Assembly (NCBI GenBank): GCA_031292915.1
Contig: JAUMSH010000058.1
Span: 16,409 to 80,408 of the forward strand
DNA from: Collinsella sp.
GTDB taxonomy: Bacteria > Actinomycetota > Coriobacteriia > Coriobacteriales > Coriobacteriaceae
Direction of reading: 5' to 3'
DNA length: 64,000 bases
Positions 1 to 10,492 of the stretch are shown here, in pieces. The notes below the pieces were generated by a model. That model worked only from the letters and a program-made list of their open reading frames with translations. It did not search any database and had not been told where the DNA came from. The position numbers and the translations under genes are program-made. Position 1 is the stretch's first letter. Each line of letters starts with the position of its first letter.

Positions 1-2436
<2,436 letters not shown>

Positions 2437-2782
2437 GTGGTTTTCCTTTTTGGCCATCGCCCACGCCGTGCAGCTGCGGGCGAGTTAAACACAGATGATT
2501 GTACTTTAGCCAAACAAGGCGCGGCCTATACGGTCGAGCTCGACCGCCACGTAATAACTACGACCCGACCGACCTGCCAAAAAGGGACTGGTTTATTTTG
2601 GCAGGTTTTATCTGGGAAAACGCCGTCACTCTGCCATTTGGTGCAAACCAACCCGTCCCCTTCGCACCAATCTGGTGCAATGGGAACGGGTTAGCCTGCA
2701 CCAATAAAAAGAAAAGGGCCGCGCACCCAAACGGATGCACGGCCCTTTTGCCATGAATGCGAGCGATTCCTCGGCGAGCTAT
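2437..2782. other. Intergenic region rpmE-secA
   Basis: About 350 bases without a gene. It holds the rpmE terminator at its right side and must contain the secA promoter. The middle (about 2574-2700) carries repeated short GGGAC/GTCCC and CACCAAT-type blocks resembling the other dispersed intergenic repeats near 13.6 and 16.7 kb. No credible ORF was seen; small frames on both strands lack family features. Confidence 0.5.
2712..2749 (-). terminator. Rho-independent terminator after rpmE
   Basis: An inverted repeat with 14-bp arms (one mismatch) built on AAAAGGGCCG / CGGCCCTTTT, followed on the minus strand by CTTTTTATT. It lies about 35 nt beyond the rpmE stop codon. Confidence 0.8.
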
Positions 2783-3208
2783 TTACTCAGCAGCCTCGGT
2801 GGTCTCGGCCTCGGCAGCGGCCTCCTCGACGGGAGCCTCTGCGGGAGCCTCGGCGGCCTGCTTGGCAGCCTCCTCGGCAAACTTAGCAGCACGCTTGGCC
2901 TTCTCGGCAGCCTTAGCCTCAGCGGCGGCCTTGCGAGCGGCCTCGGCCTCAGCAGCCTTGGCAGCCTTGGCAGCCTTGGCCTCCTCGGCCTTCTTGAGCT
3001 GGGCGGCAGCGGCGCCACCGAACTTGTCGGCGAAGCGCTGGACGCGTCCACCGGTGTCGACGAACTTCTGCTGGCCGGTGTAGAACGGGTGGCACTCGTT
3101 GCAAAGCTCGACCTTCATCTCGGACACGGTAGCGTGCGTCTTGAAGGTGTTGCCGCAGGAGCACGTCACCGTGCACTCGACATACTGGGGATGGATACCC
3201 TGCTTCAT
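2783..3208 (-). CDS. rpmE: 50S ribosomal protein L31 with Ala/Lys/Glu-rich tail
   Basis: The first 70 residues are a classical zinc-type L31: MKQGIHPQY start, CSCGNTF, then [10 protein letters not shown], giving the CxC...CxxC zinc site, and a [11 protein letters not shown] core. L31 is normally about 70-80 residues; here 141 residues are predicted because the last 65 or so are a low-complexity, highly charged Ala/Lys/Glu repeat ([16 protein letters not shown] and similar). The tail is in frame and free of stops, ends at a normal stop and is followed by a terminator, so it looks genuine. Its function is unknown; similar charged tails occur on ribosomal proteins of high-GC actinobacteria (also rplQ in this window). 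Confidence 0.93.
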   Translation of the reverse strand: MKQGIHPQYVECTVTCSCGNTFKTHATVSEMKVELCNECHPFYTGQQKFVDTGGRVQRFADKFGGAAAAQLKKAEEAKAAKAAKAAEAEAARKAAAEAKAAEKAKRAAKFAEEAAKQAAEAPAEAPVEEAAAEAETTEAAE

Positions 3209-3402
3209 GGTAGGACTCCTTATTGGTCAGGCGCTGGTTACCGATCAGCGCATAAGGCGTCTTGGTTTCCGACCAAGACAACAAACTCGGTTATGGTACC
3301 ACGGCGCCGCGTGTCCCACAAAAGGTTCACGGTCTTTTCGGAACGACACGAATCTGACCCATCGAAACACATCTCCACCGTTCCTTCAACTGGGAAAATG
3401 CC

Positions 3403-3433
3403 GTCCCCGGGGCCTGAGAAGGGCCCCGGGGAC
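3403..3433. repeat. Strong GC-rich hairpin
   Basis: Perfect 12-bp inverted repeat GTCCCCGGGGCC / GGCCCCGGGGAC with a 7-nt loop, directly abutting the left 64-bp repeat. No T-run follows, so it is not an obvious intrinsic terminator. Its GTCCCC ends match the dispersed gtcccc repeats elsewhere in the window. Confidence 0.6.
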
Positions 3434-3496
3434 GTTCGACTGACTGCGGGAACGGCCTTTCCGCTCAATGTGTTCGGCTGAGATCGGAAATCAACC
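3433..3496 (+). repeat. 64-bp direct repeat, left copy
   Basis: It matches 10644-10707 at 62 of 64 positions (differences at 3439 and 3459). Landmarks in both copies are CTGACTGCGGGAACGGCCT and TTCGGCTGAGATCGGAAATC. The two copies are in the same orientation and bracket the 7.2-kb ABC/integrase cassette. This could be an attachment-site-like duplication or a dispersed intergenic repeat of the genus; the window alone cannot decide. Confidence 0.85.
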
Positions 3497-3529
3497 AAAC
3501 TGAACTAGGTTCAGTTGACATGGTTAAAA

Positions 3530-3562
3530 ACGAGGGGCGACGCTTTTTGCGTCACCCCTCGT
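3530..3562 (-). terminator. Terminator after the small secreted protein
   Basis: Hairpin with 14-bp arms (ACGAGGGG...GACGC, one mismatch that can wobble-pair) and a 5-nt loop, followed on the minus strand by a TTTTT run. It lies 14 nt past the stop of the 114-residue secreted protein and closes that transcription unit. Confidence 0.8.
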
Positions 3563-3576
3563 CCCGGCCGGTTGCT

Positions 3577-3921
3577 TTAGTTGTACACACGGTAGTTACA
3601 CTTGAACTGGGTTATGTGTCCATAGTTGGAGCGGTACCAACCCGACGTATAGCTGATTGCCTCTGCGCCTAGATAGTCGTAGCCCTTGTTGTAGCGAAGC
3701 TGACGGTAGGTCGTGTCGCACTCTGCTACGTAAAACGTGTCTCCAGAGAAGGCTTTGTACCGGTCCTTAACCGTCGAAGCCATGTACGCGGGTTCGACAT
3801 CGCCTTTCTCCCCGTTGAGCGCATAGACGGGTGCCGCGATTCCGCATAAAGCCGTTGCCACGAGGATGGCGTAGACAGCCATGCGCGACGCATTGGACTT
3901 CAGCTGTTCAAATAGTTTCAT
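3577..3921 (-). CDS. Small secreted protein, bacteriocin-like candidate
   Basis: 114 residues starting MKLFEQLKSNASRM. A hydrophobic stretch (about residues 14-35, AVYAILVATALCGIAAPVYA) ends in a plausible signal-peptidase site (VYA-L), leaving a mature chain of about 78 residues. That chain has two cysteines (in AECDTTY and QFKCNYRV) and is rich in tyrosine. The ATG at 3921 is preferred over a GTG at 3930 because GAGGTG lies 6 nt upstream; the gene begins 1 nt after the stop of the permease-ATPase fusion, so the two are surely co-transcribed. I recognise no family. Size, export signal, cysteines and coupling to ABC genes recall lactococcin-972-type bacteriocin loci, but this is inference; an exported sensor or immunity peptide is equally possible. 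Confidence 0.6.
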   Translation of the reverse strand: MKLFEQLKSNASRMAVYAILVATALCGIAAPVYALNGEKGDVEPAYMASTVKDRYKAFSGDTFYVAECDTTYRQLRYNKGYDYLGAEAISYTSGWYRSNYGHITQFKCNYRVYN

Positions 3922-3922
3922 G

Positions 3923-5737
3923 TCATTCACCTCGCTCGTATGTATCGAGGTATTCCTGCTTGAGCGTCTGCGAGGACGACTTGATCTTTTCCGCGAGCGT
4001 GCCGGCCTCGATGAAGTAGAACGAGTTGGTAAGGTCTGCCAGGTCGTCGAGCAGATGGCTTGAAATGAGCACGCTTCGTCCCCGCGCCACCTCGCTGCGC
4101 ATCGCGTCGCAGGAGGTTTTCCGCTTTCCCGGATCGAGGCCGTTCAGCGGTTCATCGAGGATAAGGTACGGGCAACCGGTCGATATCGCCATGGCAAGCT
4201 TTACCTGCTGCTTCATTCCTGTCGAGAGTTTACGGGTCGGCTTGTCGAGATATGGGGAGATTCCGAGGGAGCTGCAGAGCGAGTCGATGTCGGTGGCCGA
4301 TTTCCACGCCTCCCTAACGAAAGCAAGGTGCTCGAGGGCTGATAGCGTGGGGTAGAGATCCGTGCCGCCTGAAGAGCTCAGGTAGACGAGTTCTGCGAAT
4401 TCGGCTGATTGACGTTGGCTGATTCCGTCTGCCGCCAGGCTTCCCGAGCGGATGCGGGTGGGAAATTGGCCCGACAGCGCTTCAAGAAGGGTGGTTTTCC
4501 CCGAGCCGTTGGGAGCAATGAGGCCCGCCGCCGTTCCCGGGCTCAGGAAAAGCGACCCGATTGAAAGTATCGTCGTGCTTCCGTATCCCACGCTCGCGTC
4601 CAGAAGCTCGAGCCCATGGTGCTTTTTCGCGGGTCCAGGCTGTTTGGGCGAACGTGTCGCAACGGCGCCGACCGCAAAAAAGACCGCGACGTATGCCGGG
4701 GCCACGGCAAGCATCGATGCGCTGCCTGAACCGGAGCCAATGAATTCTGTTGGGAAGCATCCTACGTAACCCGTTGCCTCGATAGGCGAGAATACGGCCA
4801 GCGGCAGGAGATTGAGCGCGGCGTTATGCTCCAGTGCCGAATCGGACAGTAACGGGAATGCCGGGGCCGCGACAAGCAGCGCGGAGGTAAGGGGGCCCGC
4901 GAGGACGCGCCTCGTTGCGGTCGATAGGACGGCGGAGCAAACGGATATCAAGGTTCCGCCCGCAAGAAGCGCGATAAGCAGGGCTGTGAAGACGTTTCCC
5001 GCGGTCGTGGTGGTAAGCGCGCCGTCATGGAAGAAGGCGATCGGGTACCCAATTTGCCCGAAGCCGTTTAGGGCCAAGGCGTAAATGCCCCCGGGTGCGA
5101 GGCCGGCGAGGAGCATCGCGGTCCCCGCGGCGATTATCGAAAACACGATCTGGATAAGGCGCCGGAATTTGGGCACGGGCGCCTTTGCCGCCAGGGTCGC
5201 AGGCCTTGTGGCCCCGAGCAGGAGTATCGACGAGAGAAGGAAGGGGATGAAGGGAAGGAAAGACGGCGCCGTGGCAATGGCGTAAGGCAGGAAGGAAAGG
5301 AATGGCAGGTCGTTTGCGGAGGCCGGGATATCCGTGATGCCGGAGCTGCTCAGGGCACGGCAATATGCGAGCTCCGCGTCATTGGTCTCTCGGTCTCCCA
5401 CGATGGATCCGGATTGGAAGCCTTCGCCCATGAGCGCGTAGTAGCTCTCGGCAGAATCGAGAAAGGCGGCGTCGGTTTGAGCGGCAAGGGCGGCGTTCGC
5501 GTATCTTGCAAGCTCCGCGTCGACTTGCTGCTCTGGCGATAGGTCTATGCCGTTGGCTTGGGGTGCGCGCGTATTGAATGCGTCGACAAAGCCCTGCATG
5601 CCCTGCTTCATAAAGAAGGGGCCGTAAATGGGTGAATTGAACGCAATGGGGACGGAGAAGGCTGCAGCAAGAACGAGCGTGGAAATCCATACGGCCTTGT
5701 CTCTTAGGATTAGTTTGAGAAGAAGTCGACAGTACAT
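3923..5737 (-). CDS. Fused ABC exporter: permease plus ATPase in one chain
   Basis: A 604-residue protein with a membrane half first and a nucleotide-binding half second. The first 360 or so residues hold an N-terminal membrane segment (18-35), an extracytoplasmic loop (about 40-150) and several further membrane segments, as in ABC-2 type permeases. The ATPase domain (about 375-590) has Walker A APNGSGKTT (408-416), signature LSTGMKQQ (504-511), Walker B YLILDEP (524-530) and H-loop His561. TMD-before-NBD fusion in this permease type is uncommon. A weak AGGTG precedes the ATG at 5737. It is followed after 1 nt by the small secreted protein, suggesting export of, or immunity to, that product. 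Confidence 0.85.
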   Translation of the reverse strand: MYCRLLLKLILRDKAVWISTLVLAAAFSVPIAFNSPIYGPFFMKQGMQGFVDAFNTRAPQANGIDLSPEQQVDAELARYANAALAAQTDAAFLDSAESYYALMGEGFQSGSIVGDRETNDAELAYCRALSSSGITDIPASANDLPFLSFLPYAIATAPSFLPFIPFLLSSILLLGATRPATLAAKAPVPKFRRLIQIVFSIIAAGTAMLLAGLAPGGIYALALNGFGQIGYPIAFFHDGALTTTTAGNVFTALLIALLAGGTLISVCSAVLSTATRRVLAGPLTSALLVAAPAFPLLSDSALEHNAALNLLPLAVFSPIEATGYVGCFPTEFIGSGSGSASMLAVAPAYVAVFFAVGAVATRSPKQPGPAKKHHGLELLDASVGYGSTTILSIGSLFLSPGTAAGLIAPNGSGKTTLLEALSGQFPTRIRSGSLAADGISQRQSAEFAELVYLSSSGGTDLYPTLSALEHLAFVREAWKSATDIDSLCSSLGISPYLDKPTRKLSTGMKQQVKLAMAISTGCPYLILDEPLNGLDPGKRKTSCDAMRSEVARGRSVLISSHLLDDLADLTNSFYFIEAGTLAEKIKSSSQTLKQEYLDTYERGE

Positions 5738-5765
5738 TTAGAAGCACCTGCATTCCTCAAAGAAT

Positions 5766-5788
5766 TGTTAGATTAAAAGTAACAGACC
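5766..5788. promoter_or_regulatory. Candidate operator upstream of the fused exporter
   Basis: TGTTA (5766-5770) and TAACA (5780-5784) form an inverted repeat 30-50 bases upstream of the exporter start. The same block contains TTAAAAGTAACAG, closely matching TTAAAAAGTAACC in the divergent promoter at 8951-8963. The shared motif suggests control by one regulator, possibly the small HTH protein at 9515. Confidence 0.35.
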
Positions 5789-5890
5789 GAATGAAGATGC
5801 GTGCGATGGGGGCGAGGCGAATGGCTGAGCGGTATCGATACGCGGGTTCAACGGTATTATATTGACCACATAGATTTTTAACTTGCATTT

Positions 5891-6631
5891 CTACCCGCCC
5901 TTTTCGTAGAGTCGCCGATACGTGCTTAGCGCACCCTCGGCGCGTCCGGCAGGCTTTGCGAAATGGGATCCAGGAGACTTCGGCGCAGCATCATCTTGCG
6001 GAATGCTTCTAATGAGCCTCCCATCCTTCAAAAACAGAATCTCATCGCACAGCCTATCGACCGAATCCAAGATGTGGGATGACATGATGATGCACGTACC
6101 AGAATCGGCCAGCTTCCTGAGAATCTCGGAATGCAAGTCCACCCTGCTGGGGTCGAGCGCGTTCATGGGCTCATCTAATAGAAGGTACCGCGCGCCCGTC
6201 GCATGCGCAATCGCCAGGGTAAGCTGCTGCTTCATGCCCTGGCTCAGAGTGCGGATCCTCATCTTCGCGAACTCGCCTATCTGCGTTTGTTCCACTATCT
6301 CTTCGATATCGCGAGCATGCGGCCACATATCGCAAACCATCTTGAGGTGATCTTCCGCACGCAATCCGGGATACAGCAGCGTCCCCTCACCAGGTGCATA
6401 GAAGATCATAGAACGGACCTCTCTCGCACCCGTACCCTGCACCTCATCCAGAACGATGCTCCCGTCCACGCGAGGACCCGGCAAACCTGCCATCGCACGC
6501 AGCAACGTCGTCTTTCCATGCCCGTTCGGAGCGACGAGACCGTAGACCGTACCCGGGGCAAACTCAGCGTTCACCGAATCTACGAGCACCTTCTTTCCAT
6601 AAGAGATCGTCAGCGTTTGAAGGTCAATCAT
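5891..6631 (-). CDS. ABC transporter ATP-binding protein
   Basis: 246-residue stand-alone ABC ATPase: Walker A APNGHGKTT (about residues 34-42), signature LSQGMKQQLTLA, Walker B YLLLDEPMNALDP and H-loop SSH, all intact. I start it at 6631 because AAAGGGG lies 9 nt upstream; the in-frame ATG at 6640 overlaps the stop of the upstream permease by 4 bp and would lack a spaced ribosome-binding site. It is the third gene of the unit permease-permease-ATPase, so it probably energises one or both of those permeases. It resembles the ATPase half of the fused exporter (same SxGMKQQ signature), suggesting duplication. The substrate is unknown. Confidence 0.88.
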   Translation of the reverse strand: MIDLQTLTISYGKKVLVDSVNAEFAPGTVYGLVAPNGHGKTTLLRAMAGLPGPRVDGSIVLDEVQGTGAREVRSMIFYAPGEGTLLYPGLRAEDHLKMVCDMWPHARDIEEIVEQTQIGEFAKMRIRTLSQGMKQQLTLAIAHATGARYLLLDEPMNALDPSRVDLHSEILRKLADSGTCIIMSSHILDSVDRLCDEILFLKDGRLIRSIPQDDAAPKSPGSHFAKPAGRAEGALSTYRRLYEKGG

Positions 6632-6636
6632 CGAGA

Positions 6637-7752
6637 TCATCCCCTTTCGATCTTTGGAACACTCAGGCGCACCATCAACGGAGATACGGCGCCCAAGACC
6701 ACCAGCAGAGCGCCCGATGCGCCGACGACCTCTCCAAAAGGCATCGCGTTCGTCCCTCGCCCAAGGAACCCAATCGTCCCCACCTGGGAAGCGGGATCAA
6801 ACGAGGCGAATGGAGCCAGCAGCGCGACGCCCATGCCCACGCTTTCAACATGAGCGCTCAACGAACCCAACACCAAGAGAACCGCGCAAACCATTCCGGT
6901 GACAACGGGGTTGCGGCTAATCGCTGCTGTCAACGCAGCGACGACGGAAATCACGCCGTATGCCATGACCAGCAACGGAATACTGCACAACACCGCCTCC
7001 CCCACCATGGACGTTGTCGAAGCTCCCGCCCGAATGAGAGCGACGGGATACTCCGATCCACCCGCACCGTTCTTAATCACGGACACAACGACAGCGGGAA
7101 CCATCGACACCAAAAGCAGCACCAAGCCAAGCAGGAGAGCCAGCGCAACAGCCGTCAGAAAACGCACATGCGCTGTTGCGGGGATCTGGAGAACCAGAAG
7201 GGAACGACACTGCAGGTGGGTGCACGCGAGCGATGTGACAACCACGGGCAACAGCAAAAATAAGGAGGGAAGCGCTGCCTGGAGATACGAAAGGAGGATT
7301 AATGGGGGCATCTTCGTACTTAACTCGTAAACCTTGGGGTCCGGCAAGCTCGCGATCGACTCAAGCAGAAGGGCGCGCGCCTCCGCACGAGAAGGAGTCT
7401 CCGGCTCGATTCCGATCGATTGCAGGAGAGTCGCATCTGCCGCGCCCAGCTCACCTCGAGCGCGCTCGTACGTCGCAAGGCTTCGAAACCCCTCCGCAGG
7501 CATAGGCGCGTACACGAAACCCGAAAGAGCATCCCGCATGTCTTCCAGGGCCGCTTTGCCCTCGACGTCCATATTCGCAGCGTTCTGCTCTAGATACCGA
7601 TCTATTGAACGGAGCTCCCCATCCCTATACCGAACAGCGGAAACGTTATCAGCGTCAGGAAACATCTCGACCAGAGCCGGGGCCAGCATCGTCGTCGACA
7701 TTGCAATCGCGCATACGGCGAGGGTAGGAGAACGCAGGAGCAGTTTCCCCAT
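6637..7752 (-). CDS. ABC-2 type permease subunit (second)
   Basis: A 371-residue integral membrane protein. Starting at the ATG at 7752, the chain begins MGKLLLRSPTLAVCA, giving an N-terminal membrane helix, an outside loop of about 120 residues and then a cluster of hydrophobic segments, the same plan as the neighbouring permease and the fused exporter. The frame is open another 62 codons upstream, but that stretch lacks permease-like character and overlaps the previous gene, so I use the inner start (only a weak AAG-type ribosome site). Its stop overlaps the ATPase frame. It probably forms a heterodimeric channel with the permease encoded just upstream. Confidence 0.75.
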   Translation of the reverse strand: MGKLLLRSPTLAVCAIAMSTTMLAPALVEMFPDADNVSAVRYRDGELRSIDRYLEQNAANMDVEGKAALEDMRDALSGFVYAPMPAEGFRSLATYERARGELGAADATLLQSIGIEPETPSRAEARALLLESIASLPDPKVYELSTKMPPLILLSYLQAALPSLFLLLPVVVTSLACTHLQCRSLLVLQIPATAHVRFLTAVALALLLGLVLLLVSMVPAVVVSVIKNGAGGSEYPVALIRAGASTTSMVGEAVLCSIPLLVMAYGVISVVAALTAAISRNPVVTGMVCAVLLVLGSLSAHVESVGMGVALLAPFASFDPASQVGTIGFLGRGTNAMPFGEVVGASGALLVVLGAVSPLMVRLSVPKIERG

Positions 7753-8857
7753 CGTTCTTACGTATGCAACGGCGGAGGCACAAGCGCTCGAACGAGTTGC
7801 CGTTCTCGATGCAGTGAAGGAACCTCTCAAGACAAATCGGGGATATCGGGCACGCGCAGCCGCTCTTTCCAGCAACGCAAAGCAGGCTAATTGCCAGCAC
7901 CTCGATCCCGATTGCGCATACGAGGGCAATCGCGCCACGCTCGAAGCAAAGTCCAGGCAGATTCACTATCTGCGTTGTCGGGTACGGGCTATAGGCGCCG
8001 ACGGTCAACTCAGTGTTCGCATACGAAAGGGGATTCAACAGGGCGAACTCACGTAAAGCGATGGATCTTCCGTAATACCCGGGAACCATCGTCACCCCCA
8101 TCAGGGCACATACGAACACGATTCCAAGCGTAGGGTTATTGGCAATCTTCACGGCAAGGTGAACGACAAGCGAGATGAACGCTGCCACCAAGAATTGCAA
8201 GATGGCCGTCTGCGCGAACACCAGCCAAGCCGGTTTGATAACCGGAGTCGCATATTGAATGTAGCCTATCGGATAGAACGGCGAGCCCGGGCCATTCTTC
8301 ACAAGCGCGGCGATTATCCCTGGAAGATTGATGGCGAGGACGGCAAGCATTGCAAAAACACTCGCCCATACGCTCGATGCAACAAGTCTACCCAGCTCGC
8401 CCATCGGTGCCTGGATGATGAGCTTTTCACGTTTGTTAAGACGCGCGGCAAGGAACGAGACGGCAACGGCCGTTGCGACCCATAGCAAGTACTCCTTCGA
8501 TCCGTCATAATAGGTGTACTCTCCATCCGATATCTGCAGAAACGGAAGTAGGGGAGAGAGCGGTGCCAAGATAAGACGTCCCGCGGCAAGAGGGTACAGA
8601 AGCGCGGGCATGCTTGATGAAGAGGTATAGACACCGTCCTCCCCCGCATTCACAAGCGCATCCGCATAGGATGCTGACAATTCCTGCTCAACACGGGTTA
8701 TTCCCGACTCGAGGTATTCGACCCGTCCGTCGATGCCAGCCGCGCTCCTGAAGACGGGCAGAGCACAAAGAACCATCAACGCAACAACGACAACACAGAG
8801 CGACCTGGAGGAGAGAAGTGACCTAAAGATCGCCTTCGAGATTTTGAGCATATTCAT
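7655..8857 (-). CDS. ABC-2 type permease subunit (first), possible 3' frameshift
   Basis: The chain starts MNMLKISKAIFRSLL (AAGG 7-8 nt upstream of the ATG at 8857; 8875 is an alternative). It has an N-terminal membrane helix, an outside loop and several membrane segments ending near GIEVLAISLLCVAGK. After this the frame continues for about 70 residues of Cys/Arg-rich sequence unlike a permease and overlaps the next gene by about 100 bases. One base shift near 7859-7870 would give a natural charged tail ERLRVPDIPDLS with a stop at 7827. Thus the gene either carries a frameshift (or sequencing error) or has a novel tail. It is the first gene of the three-gene ABC unit. Confidence 0.75.
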   Translation of the reverse strand: MNMLKISKAIFRSLLSSRSLCVVVVALMVLCALPVFRSAAGIDGRVEYLESGITRVEQELSASYADALVNAGEDGVYTSSSSMPALLYPLAAGRLILAPLSPLLPFLQISDGEYTYYDGSKEYLLWVATAVAVSFLAARLNKREKLIIQAPMGELGRLVASSVWASVFAMLAVLAINLPGIIAALVKNGPGSPFYPIGYIQYATPVIKPAWLVFAQTAILQFLVAAFISLVVHLAVKIANNPTLGIVFVCALMGVTMVPGYYGRSIALREFALLNPLSYANTELTVGAYSPYPTTQIVNLPGLCFERGAIALVCAIGIEVLAISLLCVAGKSGCACPISPICLERFLHCIENGNSFERLCLRRCIRKNDGETAPAFSYPRRMRDCNVDDDAGPGSGRDVS

Positions 8858-8937
8858 CGCCAACCTTAACCTCATCCAGTCGGAACAGAGGGGCCGAACA
8901 AAATGCTCGGCCCTTATTACTTGCCGGCAAAGTCAAT

Positions 8938-8963
8938 TTAACATAAACTGTTAAAAAGTAACC
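8938..8963. promoter_or_regulatory. Candidate operator in divergent promoter
   Basis: Inverted repeat TTAACA-N5-TGTTAA (8938-8954), overlapped by TTAAAAAGTAACC, which recurs upstream of the fused exporter at about 5773. It lies between the ABC permease unit (minus) and the DUF2975/HTH pair (plus) in an AT-rich stretch likely to hold both promoters. Confidence 0.4.
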
Positions 8964-8992
8964 TGAGTTTTTTAAATTCTTCGGAGGTTATT

Positions 8993-9505
8993 ATGAGTTC
9001 CGACAATCGCACTCCCCGGCTTCATTCCTTCCGCATCGCATGTGCGATAGCCTCTGCGACCCTTTGCGCCACCGCCATCGCACAAGTGGCGTTCTCCTTA
9101 AAGCCAGCAATCGAAGTGCTCGACAACCCTGTAATTGCAGACTCCCCCGCGTATCCAGCCCTTGCGATCTCGACATTGGTCCCTGCCGTCATCGGTATCG
9201 CTACGACCATCCTCAGCGCCGTTCTCGTGTGGACGATCAAGAGCGCAGACCCCTTCAAGAAAGGGTCTGCGACATGCTTGAAGGTGCTCGGCATTCTCTT
9301 CGTTGTTCAAGCTGCCACCAGCCTCTACGCCGGCTCACTCAAAACCTCCGTTTCGATGTTTGGCGGCGAGGGGGCCGTCGGCGCCCAAGAGATCGCTTCA
9401 TCATTCGATTGGACCTCTCTGGTTCTCGGCATCGTCCTGTTCATGCTTTCCCAGCTCTTCTTGTACGCCCGAGAGCTGTACCTCGACTCCGACGAGATTG
9501 CGTAA
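8993..9505 (+). CDS. DUF2975-like membrane protein
   Basis: A 170-residue protein with four predicted membrane segments (about residues 14-33, 53-80, 93-112 and 140-160). The pattern matches the DUF2975 family, whose genes are typically followed by a small Cro/CI-type HTH gene, exactly as here. CGGAGG lies 6 nt before the ATG. The function of the family is unknown; the pairing suggests a membrane partner that modulates the HTH regulator. It is divergent from the ABC operon, so the pair may sense the exporter substrate or envelope state and control the exporter genes. Confidence 0.75.
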   Translation: MSSDNRTPRLHSFRIACAIASATLCATAIAQVAFSLKPAIEVLDNPVIADSPAYPALAISTLVPAVIGIATTILSAVLVWTIKSADPFKKGSATCLKVLGILFVVQAATSLYAGSLKTSVSMFGGEGAVGAQEIASSFDWTSLVLGIVLFMLSQLFLYARELYLDSDEIA

Positions 9506-9514
9506 GGAAACGCC

Positions 9515-9766
9515 ATGCCCGTAATTGTTCGCCTCGACAAGATCATGGCCGAGCGAAAGATTTCCTCGAACGAACTTGCCGAAAGGATTGGAACCACGCC
9601 CGTGAACCTGTCCCGTATTAAAAAAGGGCATATTCGCGGCATTCGCTTCAACACACTCGAGCAGCTATGCCTCGCCCTTCGTTGCCAACCCGGAGACCTT
9701 CTCGAAGTCATGAGCGAAGAGGATGCCCGAAAGGAGTTCGGACTCGATTGGTCCGCCGAGGATTAG
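9515..9766 (+). CDS. Small Cro/CI-type HTH regulator (YozG-like)
   Basis: An 83-residue protein made almost only of a helix-turn-helix domain: RLDKIMAERKISSNELAERIG, then TTPVNLSRIKKGHIRGIRF, then the LEQLCLALRCQPGDLLEV tail typical of the HTH family partnered with DUF2975. It starts 9 nt after the DUF2975 stop, with AAGGAA upstream. A likely DNA target is the inverted repeat at 8938-8954 and the related motif at about 5770, which is inference. Its TAG stop is followed directly, in the same frame, by the integrase fragment, marking a recombination junction. Confidence 0.85.
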   Translation: MPVIVRLDKIMAERKISSNELAERIGTTPVNLSRIKKGHIRGIRFNTLEQLCLALRCQPGDLLEVMSEEDARKEFGLDWSAED

Positions 9767-10492
9767 AGGGCGGTCGTACTCGCCCTGCACACGGGGATGC
9801 GAATCGGCGAGGTCTGCGGCCTTCGGTGGTGCGATGTGGATTTCGAGACGGGCCTGATCTCGATCAGACACTCGGTGGCGTACGCGAAGGGAATGGGTTC
9901 GTTCATCAAGGACACCAAGACCCATGACGCCAGGGGTATCCCCATCGACCCGGTCGGCCTACTCCCCTTCCTGAAGGAGACCCACGAGATCGACTGCGGA
10001 AAGCTGCGCTTGCGCGGCCTTACCGGGGCGGTCGAGATCGGGGACTGCTACATCCTGTTGGAGCCGGGCGCGACCTTCGCGACGACAAGCTATATCCGCA
10101 GGGCGTTCAAGACGTTCTCGGAGACCAACGGCCTCATGGGCACCAACGACGAGCTGATCACGTTCCACGGCCTTCGCCACACGTTCGCAACGCAGTGGAT
10201 CCGCCAAGGCGGCGATATCAAGGCGCTCCAATCGATCCTCGGCCACAAGGACGCCATGGCGACGCTCAACGTCTACGCCGACATCGAGCCCATCTCCAAA
10301 ATCCATAACATGCTGCGCGCCACGCCGTGCCTTTGGCGCGGGCACCTCGGGCCGAGGGTCGATCCGGGTCCCATGTTCCAACAGAGGATCCAGGAGTCCA
10401 TCGAGACGCTCCAGGCGTTCGGCTACGGCATCACCGAGCCGGACGACCGAAATATCGCCATACGCGACGTGAAGACGAACAGTTGGCTCTAG
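9767..10492 (+). pseudogene. Tyrosine recombinase/integrase, 5'-truncated
   Basis: Only the catalytic domain remains. It begins AVVLALHTGMRIGEVCGLRW directly after the HTH stop codon and in the same reading frame. The active-site set is present: Arg in TGMRIGE, HGLRH (His-x-x-Arg), LGH and the tyrosine in LNVYAD. The N-terminal SAM-like DNA-binding domain and any start codon are missing; an ATG at 9797 would make a 231-residue fragment. The C-terminus (TNSWL) looks natural. This is a remnant of an integrative element that probably brought in, or was broken by, the ABC cassette to its left. The right 64-bp repeat follows about 150 bases downstream. Confidence 0.85.

Larger units (their letters stand above)
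3209..3576. other. Repeat-rich intergenic region left of the ABC cassette
   Basis: About 370 bases without a gene. From left to right it holds the rpmE promoter/leader, a strong GC hairpin (3403-3433), the left 64-bp direct repeat (3433-3496), an 8-3-8 palindrome AACTGAAC-tag-GTTCAGTT (3498-3516) and a terminator (3530-3562). Open frames across it are not convincing. Confidence 0.6.

Noticed and set aside
9797..10492. Functional 231-residue integrase
   Set aside because: The N-terminal DNA-binding domain is absent and the frame begins inside the first catalytic block, so it is scored as a remnant.
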